64,000 nt of DNA from Pseudoscleropodium purum (lineage: Eukaryota > Streptophyta > Bryopsida > Hypnales > Brachytheciaceae), in contig OZ017796.1 of NCBI GenBank assembly GCA_963969395.1, forward strand, positions 17,176,501-17,240,500, given 5' to 3'. Under the pieces are notes generated by a model that was not told the origin of the DNA, searched no databases, and saw only the letters and a list, made by a program, of their open reading frames with translations. Of this stretch, positions 48,801 through 59,448 are shown in pieces (within the stretch, counting starts at the first letter, position 1; each line of letters starts with the position of its first letter). The position numbers and the translations under genes were made by a program.

Positions 48801-51349
48801 CCAATTCCTATGGTAGCTTCACTCAAACAAGAAGTCATGTGGCATATGATAGCCCTATTGATATAGCTGTAGCATTTGAAGACATAATCATTCATGAAGT
48901 CCACAACCACTATTCACGAAGTTAGTGGGATGAACTTTCTTATGTAGACTCCAAAATGCCAACAATATGGCAGTTTTTGGGTAGTCCACAAGAAAGAAGC
49001 AAATTTCTAGAAAGAAATGACAATGGAGATTAAATTTATAGTTTCAATATTGGACTCACTTTGATTAGTGAAAGATAATACCAATTATAGTAATATTTGG
49101 CATAAATCTAAATATATGCCATGTTGACTCTTTCCAATGCCCATCAATCAATTCAAAAATTGAAATTATGCTTTGTTAAGTTTCATTCTATGCACTATAT
49201 GTTGAAAATGAACAAACATAAAAGTTGTAGTATCCTTTCTGTATTACAGTCCTAAAATAACTTGAATAAAAAAATAAATTATGAATTGGAAGTAAATGAA
49301 TTCCAAAGCTAACCACCCTTAAAGACTTAATTTTTGAGGTTTGTTTCACAATCACTCTGAAACTTGCCTATACTTCTTTTCTAAGCCACAATAATTTAAA
49401 TATTTTATTGTATGTTGTTGTACATCATTTAAGACCTAAAGCCATCAATATCTAAACTTTGGAGAACCATGGCATATTTGTTTTGGGAACTGTGGAAAAC
49501 TGATTTACGCCACTTTAAATGTTCTTAACTTTAAAACTTTGAATTATAAATTTTCAACTTAAATTTTTTTATCATGAAGAATTGATTGGATAATGTTATA
49601 ATTTTTTTCTTTTAAACAAGATTTCAGTTCTTTAAAAAAATATTGAATACAAGAAGGTATGTGAACTCTCTCTTACAAAACTATCTCTATCATTGTCTTA
49701 AAGTCCGAGTTAATAAAGCTTCAAAACATTGTAGAGAACTCAATTGCAAATCCCCTTTTTTCTTTCTAGAAGCTAGCTCTTGGACTATATAGTTGTTTGT
49801 TTGCCTTCTTCACATTTGTTTCTCATACATAATCTAATCTCACCTTCCTCTTATATAACTTTATGTAGATTTAAATCTCTATAAAGAAAAGAGCCTCTAG
49901 TCCTACTTGGTTTCAATTCCTTTCTATGTTTGTGTGAGTGTTCAATATCCACCCTTAATATTCAAATGTGCACAATTAGGTTATAGATTTTTGTGTGAAT
50001 TTTATGCTAGTGGGTGCTTAGGCATTGTCCATTGAGCCTTCCAAGTAATTAATTTTTTCTATGTGCCTAATGATTTCATATTCACAAGATAAATCAATAA
50101 AACATAACACAAACCACAAATTTAAGTCAAATGGCCAAACTAACTAAGACCATTGTGGTTCTTGAAGAAAGGGATTAAAGTCCAAAGTCATCAATTTAAA
50201 TAGAAATATAATTTCATGCCATTTTCAAAAATATAAAATTCTTAAAAATCCACTACTCCTCATATGAGTTATAATTGGATAAAGTTTGGCATTTAAGAGG
50301 TCACTTTAAACTTCAAGGATCTGATTTTTGATGCTAAAACTAGACTTCAGGAAGAACTTTCCAAAATATAAAGTACTAAAAATAGAAACTTGGTTAGGTT
50401 TTATTTAATTTCAAAGTTTCTAAAACCCAATTTGGGGGCCTCAAGCATTTAGGGGTTAAATTGAAAATTTGTTTTCTTTAAACAACCCTTGTAACCTATC
50501 CAAAACAAAAAAAATAACATTTTCTAATTTCATTAAAAATTAGTTACCATAATGAGTTTCAATATTTTTATATTTGAATTTAAAGATAGTCCCTCTTACA
50601 ACAGTGCTACATCTTTATTATTTTGAACTAGTATAGGAGCCAATCCATTTCTCAACCAAATACACATTTTTCCAATCTATAGGTTGTTCTCTTTCCATAA
50701 AGTTGTAGCATAGTTCCTGAAGTAATTGTGGTGCATTATGATTGGTTGCAAGGCTCTCAATATTGCAACCAATCCTTGATTGGTTTTTGCAATTAGCTTA
50801 TGATCACAAATAGAAAGGTCTCTATCACCATTATAGGTCAAAGAGAATCTTCCACTAAAAAATTCATAGTAATTACGTTTTGTGTGATAAAATTCTTAAA
50901 AAAATATGCAATCCTTCCGAATTCTATTTTTATACATGGAAAAAAATACATTCACATTCAAAACACCTACGCTCCAAATATGCGTAATTGCTTAAGTGGT
51001 TGGAAATGGGTCAACTACCTTCTTTAGTCACAACATCTGCATGAAAGCCCCGTTGCATTTTATTTATTTTTCCTTTCATTTGCTTGGATTTTAACCCTTG
51101 AATACTGAGGCGGATGTTTTGTGTCCAATGGATGACAAGGAATCAAATTATAAAGGGTAGAAGTACAACTATTCGTCTTCAAAAATTTGTTTTGGAAAAA
51201 GAAGATCTTCTACAATAATTTGACTTGCAATGACTACTTTTGCAACTTTGGAGGCTAGTGATTCACACAATAATAGAAAAGGATAATTTTGAGGGTCACC
51301 CCTTCAGCATTTAAGGGTTGAACTCCACTTCACATTTTGGATGAAAATA
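45861..51349. other. No confirmed gene; decayed repetitive DNA
   Basis: Plus-strand fragments around 46230-46670 and 47380-47700 have charged, coding-like composition (for example EFMRLRQKEELKKL followed by a stop) but are broken by stops and have no recognisable domain. A decayed retrotransposon gag region is possible. 47740-48660 shows loose repetition, with TTTAAATGCTTGAA/TTCAAAGGCTTGAA and TGATGG.TTCCAA boxes occurring twice. An isolated ATTTAGGGGTTAA near 50450 resembles the right end of the TTAA family. Confidence 0.3.
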
Positions 51350-52320
51350 TGTACAGATGACCGCTCACTCATCCAAATGGATGGATGAAATCAAAAGATT
51401 CAGCATCCTGACACTGTGCACTTCGGCTTCCCATTTCGAAACTTACCCCCCCCCCCCTAAGCTTAACTCACCTTCCCTACTTAACTTCCCTAGCTAATCA
51501 GTCCTTGTGGAACCAATCATTCAATAATCATACTGTCTTCCATTAACTAACTATTTCTCATCCAACTTTTGTCATCCTCTGCCCCCCCCTGTCCTCCTCC
51601 TCCCAGGCACGAGGCCCCTGTCCCTCAACGCCAAGTGCAGACGCTCCAGGGAGTTTCAATAATAACTTAATAACTGCCTTGCCTTGCCTTGGGAGGATAC
51701 CCGGATGGATATAATGAATCCCAATTATTATTTTTTGAATTTTCTAAATACTCCGAGATTGGACTAAGTGGAGTGGACGGGCGGAACGGAAGGGAAGGGG
51801 TGCCGAAACCCCGGTTAAAAAAAAAAAGATGAATTATTATCCTGGACTTATTATATTATTCGCCACCCCCCCCCCCCCCCCCCCTTTCTCCCTTTTTTAA
51901 AATTAGATTAAAATTAGATCAATTGGGGAATGTGTGTGCTGGACCCACCGAAGGAGTAGCTGCCACATCATCTGGCATCGAGGCTTACTTAGTCTTCCCA
52001 TTAAGCTTATGAATTATGAAGCCACTGACAAAAGAAACTCAGGCTTATTACAAAGAAAGAAAGCTTATTAAGCTTAACATAAGTTACCCCAATTCTAAAT
52101 AAGGCAGAATAGCGGACCAAGGACTACTGGGGTGGCCCAGTAATGATTAAAAAGTCCGGGCAGGCACAATTTATTCATTTGTTTTGGCCCCCTTTGAGGA
52201 AAAGAAAATAATAATAATACAAAAAAAAAAAGTTTCGCTGCTACCCTTAAAAAGTATTTTCATCAGGGAAAAAAAAAGAAGGAATAACTACTAAAGGGCA
52301 GGGCAGGTTGAGTCACGCGC

Positions 52321-52327
52321 TATATAA
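52321..52327 (+). promoter_or_regulatory. TATA-box-like motif without a visible gene
   Basis: TATATAA in a GC-rich setting, in CGCGCTATATAAGCTGAGG, close to the plant TATA consensus. No open reading frame follows within 2 kb. It could serve a non-coding transcript or be a relic. It is also next to a direct repeat AAGCTGAGGTGG (about 52326 and 52433). Confidence 0.3.
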
Positions 52328-52361
52328 GCTGAGGTGGCATAACCCATGTCACTGGTCACTT

Positions 52362-52387
52362 ACACTAATAAAGAGATTTATTAGTGT
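52362..52387. other. Perfect 11-bp inverted repeat
   Basis: ACACTAATAAA and TTTATTAGTGT flank a 4-base GAGA loop. The right arm is repeated once more about 40 bases downstream. It lies within the region bounded by the AAGCTGAGGTGG direct repeats, so it may be the core of a very small element. It has no T-run and I do not call it a terminator. Confidence 0.4.
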
Positions 52388-52487
52388 GACCACACTAAAT
52401 ATTATTTATTTATTAGTGTAAATTGTACTGCTAAGCTGAGGTGGACTGCCCTAAAGTCCAGTGCTTTAAGCCCTCAAGCTTAATACC

Positions 52488-54643
52488 TAATGGAGTCCTT
52501 TGTTGAATTTTTGCATATTTTTGCTTACTATATATCTTAATAAATATGTATTATTTATCTCAAAATTCATTTAATGCATTATATGGATATTGCAGTTTTC
52601 AAAAAGTCAAGCATTGGTTTGGATGAATGAGAAGTTTTGTGGTGAAAGAATGGCCCTCAAAACGTACTGCTCTATTTGTAGTCCAGATTTGGAATGTCGA
52701 AACACTAAATGGTTAATCACTCCCTAAAACTACTTCAAAATTCTCTCTCCAAAAGCAAGCCTAAGTCAATTTTTCAATTTTTTGGCTCTTGATTCTTTAG
52801 CTAGTAGGACAATGTCCTTAGTTTGGTGGTCAGTTTACACTTGTACATGGAATGAAATGGTCATTTGTTTCAAAATAAATATTTTTTTTTACTTTTTTAT
52901 TTTTTAAGAATTGATCCTCCCACATAATTGATTAGTTAAATCTTTAAATTGCTTTGCATTTTGAACTCGATAATTTTAAATGGTAGCAATATAAAATAGA
53001 AGAAGAAAATGGAAAAAAACAACTTATAAAAACAATGTCTATGGTAAAAAAGATGATTTTTTGAAACCATTGAGTCTTCAATAATTTCAAAACTTGATTT
53101 TCGAAACAAAAAAAATTGATAATTCATTAGAAAATGCATCCCAACCTGCATGAGCTTGCAAAGTATATTTCTACACTTGTAGCAAAAATGAACATACAAA
53201 ATCTTATTTTGCAGTAACAAAGAAGTCAAAAGTCAAATTAAATTATTTAAGTCAAATTTAAATGATATTTAAGTCATTTAAGTAACTCTTGAAAATTTGA
53301 GCAAAAATTTCTACTATTAGTATGTTCTTAATGCCCAAATTTCAAATATAAAATTTTTCTAGCCCCTTGAAAAAGTAAAGTCTAGATTTCAAAATAATTT
53401 TGTCTTTACATTATAACTGTATGGTGTCCTCACATTTGTGCATCCTAGAAAAAAATGCTAAAAAACTAGTTGATAAAACATGAAAAGAAATTAGTAAAAA
53501 ATAATTTCATATTCATCTTACAAATGATAGCAAATGAAAGGACAAAGAAAATGAAAGAAAAAAATAAAATTTTAATAACTTTGACATCAAATGGCGAAAA
53601 ATGTCAATTTCAATAGTAACAATGCTCTAGTAAATGAGAAGTATCCTACGTTTCTGTTTTCATTAGTGAATTTTAAAATTTGAGTTCAAAAAGAAAATTT
53701 ATATGTTGATTTATACCTTCATTGCCTATGAACTAAATTCCTCATAACTTTCAAGTCACTACTCAAAATAAAATGATTTAGTGTTTTTGATATAAGTATC
53801 ATTTTGTTTAATCAAAATAACATTTTTTTAAACAAAATAATTTCGATTTTTTCAAAAAATTTAAGTTGCTAGAGGACTAAGCTAATTTACAAACATACAA
53901 TTAAGATTACATTATGAAGTTTTATATATTTTTTTCATACATGCAAACAAAATATCTACTTTAAAACCAAACTTGATCATGGTACTTGTTTCCATCTTTT
54001 GAAGTTCATATGTCTTGTTCAATATTTTTGATGCTTGATATGATTGAAGATTTTAGTTTTTAGCGGCATATTGAGGCATATTTATTTTTTAATCTCTAAT
54101 AAATAGAAGTTCAAATTTCAAACAACAAGTGCAGGCAAACATGTCCCAATGACACAAATCTTGTAGATTCTAATGTTAGTGTTCTTATATTTCTTTAGAA
54201 ATTCTCTATAGTTCAAGGGACAAACTTACAATTGGTACCAAATAATAACTTTTTCAAACCAAAATATGATCCTTCAAGAAACAACTTTGAATGACCAAGC
54301 AAAACAAAACCTTTCAAAATCACTATCATTAGAATTTAAAATTTGAAAAATATATATTATAAAATTTGTAAATATTCAATCAACAATCAATCTTAATTGG
54401 AATTTTTAATTTTTGGTTTCAAATTTTATTGGAAAACATTGGTTATTTTATTAGTACATCTAAATATATGAAATATGATTTATTGATTATATTTCAAAAC
54501 TTCTTGTTTGAAAATGAAAGTCATCATCAAATTCTTCTAAATAGTATTTTATAACACATCTTTACACTTTTGGAAATTTGGATGTATGTCCTAGTTCTTA
54601 AGGGGTTAAAGGTGAAAGAAAAAACTTAAGATGTAATATGGCA
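52488..54643. other. Gene-free AT-rich stretch
   Basis: No gene seen. The 97-codon minus-strand frame near 52936-53229 is rich in Phe, Ile and Lys from A/T runs and lacks a family signal. An AAGGGGTTAAAGG at 54599-54611 resembles an end of the TTAA family. Confidence 0.45.
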
Positions 54644-55542
54644 TCCATTGAAATTCATGACTATGTTTTCACCAAAAATGCTCAAAAATTGTCATTTTTA
54701 GTACAAGTAACAAATTTTTGAAAAAAAACTTTTTTTGACACATGTAAGCATAGGATCTTGTAGTATATTGAATTGAAAATACGTGGTAAAAATTTTAGAA
54801 ATTTTCATTGTGTGGATTGCGAGATATTAGCATTTAAATTCACCAAAATCATGTTTTGGGCCCTACAAAAAAGCAGGGCAGCTGCACTTCACAAGCTCAC
54901 TTTTCTATGAAAAAATGACCAAAATGGTGGTGCTTCTCTGGGGGTTTTTTTTAGACAAGTTGGCCACATGCTTGAAAATTTTTAGATCATTTGAAATTGT
55001 ATAGTATATAGGAAAAAAATATTTAGTAGGCAGTAGTAGAGAATGATTCAAAATACTAAATTGTTAAGAATTTAATTATGGAATTGAAAAATGCCAATCC
55101 CAATGGTTGCATTGTTTTTTATAAACAACATACATCCTATGATTTTATTTTTTTCCAAAAATATTGAAAATTGGGTAAGATAAAGGATTTCAAAGTTTAT
55201 TTTAGAGTAGAGAATCCATAAATTGCCCGAAAACAAAAAAATCCTCATAAATTTTGACTCATTGATCAAAATAGAATGATTCAAAGCTTTCCATCTATAA
55301 ATTACTCTAAAAAAACAATTTTTGTTTTTAAAAAAAATATTTTTTTTATCTGCCCAAAGTGACATATTAGGCTATAACTTTTTACTCGTATTTCCATATA
55401 TCATGAAATCTAGTGTATATGAAAGATATTCCTTGTCCCCACTTTCTATTAAAATTTGGACCAAAAATATGAAAATCATTAGTGACATACACCTGCCCAA
55501 AATTTCTATGTAGCCGAAAAACATAGCTTGGTGCTTTAGGGG
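54644..55542 (-). mobile_element. TTAA-flanked repeat, copy 9 (about 899 bp)
   Basis: The order matches copies 4 and 6 from ATTCATGACTATGTTTTCAC to TGCTTTAGGGG, followed by TTAA (55543-55546). The left terminal bases have decayed (CCATTGAAA in place of CCCCTAAAG) and no left TTAA is directly adjacent. Confidence 0.65.
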
Positions 55543-55546
55543 TTAA

Positions 55547-56254
55547 AACACTTTATCTCTTCTTCCATGACATGAATGATTGATTTGATTGAAGATTTGA
55601 GTTTGCAAAGTTGCCATTAGTTTGAGAGTTTAATAAATATTTCATTGAAATTTCATCTATACATACTTTAAACATAAAAGTGAAAACAGATTCAAGGTAG
55701 AAAACCAAAAAGTAGCTTTTAGGAGAAGTTTATTGTTGGGTATAATATTATATTAACCAATATTTATTCAAAGGACTTAAATAAATATGGAATTTTTTCA
55801 TATTTTTGTTCTTTTAAAACATAAACAATAGATGTCCAATAGAAATGAGTTGCTTCGAATTTGAAAATTAAAATTCTCATTGTTATAATTTATTAAAGGT
55901 CTACATTAGAATTACCAATTTAAATTAAGCTTCAAGAGCCATTTTTTGAACTAGGAAAGTCTATTTCGAAATAAAACATAGTTTTCTATTCTTTTAAGCA
56001 AAGAAAATCTGCAATGAAAATGTTCAAATTTTTATACTATACAAAATTCAATCAAGAATCTTTATTAAAATTAATAATAAATGAAAACAAGCAAAAAATT
56101 CAATCATTATTCAAAATATATATAAATTTTGACAATTAGGGATAAATCCCCAAGGTTTAGACCTCCAAATTTCAAATAATAAATCAATACCTTAAGGTAG
56201 GTTGTTTGTTTTGTTTGTTACATTGAGATCTCTTGGATTGTGTGTTCTAAGTGG
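55547..56254. other. Gene-free AT-rich stretch
   Basis: No gene, repeat or element boundary recognised. Confidence 0.45.
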
Positions 56255-56440
56255 CATTTTTGGTACTGTCAAAAAGCTCTAGGTGAGGAGGGGTGTATGG
56301 GCTTTGTTTCATGGTATTCCAATCTACGGCAAGAAAGTTATTGAATTCTAAAGTTTTTATGAATTAAGAAATTAAAAAATTACTTTTACTTTCATACTAG
56401 CTATGGTAACGGCATGGGGCACACTAGTGAAAATGAATAC
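56255..56440 (-). repeat. Dispersed repeat, family D, copy 1
   Basis: Read on the minus strand it has CACTAGTGTG.CCCATGCCGTT, a GTAAAAGTAATTTTT box, CAATAACTTTC and a CACCCCTCCTCACC box, shared with 58195-58400. The ends are not defined. Confidence 0.55.
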
Positions 56441-56952
56441 AAGCATGTACTCTCATATGCTTTTTTTCTCCATTCATCCTAAAGTCTATAGATTCTTATT
56501 TTAGTTTTTTTAATATTTGTGTAATACAAATTTTAAAAAGACTTCTTTAAGACTATTTTGTTATTCAAAAAGCATAGATATGTCTCAATTCCAAAAGGTG
56601 TATTAAAAAATTTCCTACAAAAAATATTTCATCATGAAAGTGAAATAAAAGTTTTAAAAATACCACATTAAAAAGGAACATTTAGAAACTAAAGGACCAA
56701 AAAATTCTTGTAAAATTACTAATATTCAATGCAAAATTTTTTTTTAAGGAACTTTAAACTTTTAAGTTCAATTACTTATTGAGAACTATTGATTAGTAGA
56801 TTGAACTACATAGAAGTGATTTGTAGGTCAATTTTTTTTCTTAATATTAGAGTTCATTTAACCCTTGTAGAACAATTCAAATTTCTGAAAATATAAAGAT
56901 ACATTTTGTAGTATAATTTAGAAGAATATTCTAATAATGAATCTTTAAAAGT

Positions 56953-57543
56953 GACGGTTGCTAGAATGTGAACTTGAGATCTTGAACTCATGAGTCTAGG
57001 TATCTATATTATAGGCAACTATGTTTTAAATACCTATGTTATAAGCCCCTTCCATGATTTTGGAATATCTATAATATAAGTTCATATGTTGTAGGCAACT
57101 TCCATTGTTGTAGAGTACCAACTTATATAGTAAACTTGTCATTTACTACACACATCTAAAAACCAGACAACAATAGTTGCCATTTATCGTACACTAACGA
57201 CACAATTCAACCACCAATTCAATTGGGATAGGAACAAAATTTTGTATCATCACCCAATGACCACATACTATGTAGTGAAGGGTTGCAAGGAGTTTTTAAC
57301 TAAATTTTAGCTTCACCACCTTTAAAATGCAATAAAATTTGTAAGAAGAAATCTTTTTGCATTTTTTTTTCAAGATAAATCTTAACAAGACATTTAATAA
57401 TCACCCGAAATTTTCAAAACATGCAAGTCCCTATATTTATGTGGAAAAGGATTTAAATTTTGTATGTGTGGTAATCAACAAGTTTACTATACCTAGGCTC
57501 AAGGCTCACATTTTTATGCTCATATGACATGCTAGCATTGTTG
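56953..57543. mobile_element. Short relative of the 8.3-kb hAT-like element (591 bp)
   Basis: Left end GACGGTTGCTAGAATGTGAA, right end reverse-complemented CAACAATGCTAGCATGTCAT, then GAGCATAAAAATGTGAGCC, which also appears near the left end of 35812-36534. Inside are repeated TATATTATAGG boxes shared with that element. No target duplication survives. Non-coding. Confidence 0.55.
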
Positions 57544-58194
57544 CTCTTGAAGTTACAATGAATTTTACAAACTTAGTCAAATTTCAAGTACTCTGAAATT
57601 TGTATTAAAGTCCTACGATTACCATTTACACATCATAAGAAGGTTGCAAAAAATCAGTGATGCACTAAATAGTGTTTCAAAGAAGGTGAAATTTCAGAAG
57701 GTCTTTGTGCAATCAGCCATTTCGGTCACGCTCTTCATTGTCAGTCCATCCTTTAGTAAGAGAGAGAGAGAGCTTGGGTAGGGCACATTTTTCGACAATT
57801 TTGAGCCCAATTTTTGGGCCCAAAAGGGGGTTGAAGTTGTTGTCCATGCACTTGCACTCCCTTGGCCAGCCATGTACAGTAAACTTAACTGGACCTCATC
57901 CTCCTTTGATATCTTCTTCAATACCCTTTATTGTGGGATGAATGGGTAAGAGCCCATGTGGTAACGATATAAAATTTCTAAGTTATTATGTAATTCTATC
58001 GGGCTATGACGAACCTCTCAGAAAAATCATATGGGTAGGTTATAAAATTTTAGAACCCACTGTGATTCTCATATTTCTCGATTCATGTATGGCCAGGTTG
58101 AATTCTCCTGTTTGTAATAAGCTTGTGCAAATGAACTCCTCTGCAGTTTTTTGTTTTTAAAAAAATCATTTTGGAGGAGTAGCCAGTTGTTTCT
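57544..58194. other. No confirmed gene
   Basis: Moderately balanced base composition around 57690-57950, with a GA microsatellite at 57761-57773. Open frames on both strands (75 and 78 codons) overlap each other and neither shows a domain. I call no gene. Confidence 0.4.
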
Positions 58195-58400
58195 TCAATA
58201 CTCACTAGTGTGTCCCATGCCGTTGCCTTGGTCAAAATGAAAGTAAAAGTAATTTAAAAAAAAAATTCAATTCATAAGAACTTTGAAATTCAATAACTTT
58301 CATGCTTTAGGCCGGAATGTCACAAAACCAAGCCCGTGCACCCCTCCTCACCAAGGGCTTTCCGATGATACCAAACATGTGAACAGGAGATGCACGGTCT
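58195..58400 (+). repeat. Dispersed repeat, family D, copy 2
   Basis: Holds CACTAGTGTG.CCCATGCCGTT, the GTAAAAGTAATTT box, AATTCAATAACTTTC and CACCCCTCCTCACCAAG, in that order. Orientation is opposite to 56255-56440. About 255 bases further on lies copy 3. Confidence 0.55.
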
Positions 58401-58454
58401 GGGAGATCTCAACATAACAAATAAACAAACAACCTAATTTAATAGAATGTGATG

Positions 58455-58640
58455 ACTAATATACTCTTTGCTGTTGCCATGGTGTAATAAAATAAAATAT
58501 AAGTAATTTTTTAATTTTTTAATTTTTTAATTTACTAAAACTTCAAACTTCAATGTCTTTTTTTTGCCATGAGTTGGAACATCACAAAACAAAGTTTGTG
58601 CACCCCTCCTTGCAAAGAGCTTTCTATTAGTACTAGGGAT
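58455..58640 (+). repeat. Dispersed repeat, family D, copy 3
   Basis: A more diverged tandem neighbour of copy 2: TTGCTGTTGCCATGG, TAAGTAATTTTTT, AACATCACAAAAC and GTGCACCCCTCCTTGCAAAG. Together with copy 2 it forms a two-unit tandem with a period near 255 bases. Confidence 0.5.
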
Positions 58641-59448
58641 GCAACCAAGGGATGCATGGTTCTAAAGTTCTCACTTAAACAAATCAAACATAACAAAATA
58701 TATTTAAGATATAGGTGTGATAATTAGGATGATACTTGGTGATATCTATATCAAAATTAGATGATACCTAGGTAAAAATAAATTAGTGATTTGTTTATTT
58801 TGACTAAAAAAATTGAATATTCTCTTCACAAAAAGTAGACAACATCTTTTGGATGCAGCCAATTGGTGCAAAATCGTGTATAAACACTATTCTTGTATTG
58901 CACATGTTATAGTACAAGCATGCCCTCAATTTTCTTGGTAATAAATAGGTTATATGTATGAATATTGTTGTCATTCTACCCAACCTATTGTAGGAATGTT
59001 GAACCACATTGTGGTCATGAAAGTTTGAAAAATAGTTTAAATGTGTGAAATAATTGATAACTTTTCATTTTTTCTAAAGATTTCTAAATTTTTGCATTCA
59101 ATGAAATTAATGTGATTATTTCTAGGTCAAGCATTAATAGAAATCATATTAATTTTAGATATCCTCCAAAGAAAACTATTTAGAAGGAGCCTATACAAAT
59201 TTCAAAGAAAAATCAATGAATAAACAATATGATTTTTAAGTCACAAAATCTTTGATGTAAATATAGTATGTTGTGTAACTTGACACTTGACTTATAGAGT
59301 TTGCAAATGCAATAAAACATTCAATATGTAATTTGTTTGGTTTAAGAAGCCAAGTAAAAACTAGACTAAATAAATTTTAATTATTTAATTGGGTCATATT
59401 ACAAAGTGGAATCACTCAATTTAATTATGAGGAAAATTCATATATGCT
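58641..59448. other. Gene-free AT-rich stretch
   Basis: No gene recognised between the family D repeats and the array that begins at 59449. Confidence 0.45.

Larger units (their letters stand above)
51350..52487. other. Isolated higher-GC, low-repeat stretch with poly-C tracts
   Basis: Base composition changes abruptly from the AT-rich flanks. It holds C12 at 51446-51457 and C19 at 51866-51884, several AAGCTTA boxes and no long open frame on either strand. It looks more like gene-flanking DNA than transposon debris, but I can support no gene. See the TATA and hairpin entries inside it. Confidence 0.45.

Noticed and set aside
57694..57941. Overlapping frames of 75 and 78 codons on opposite strands
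   Set aside because: Neither shows a domain and they occupy the same bases. The balanced composition alone is not enough.
58310..58400. GATACCA motif suggesting a retrotransposon primer-binding site
   Set aside because: It is part of the family D repeat. No LTR pair or polymerase domain is nearby, and the motif is too short alone.
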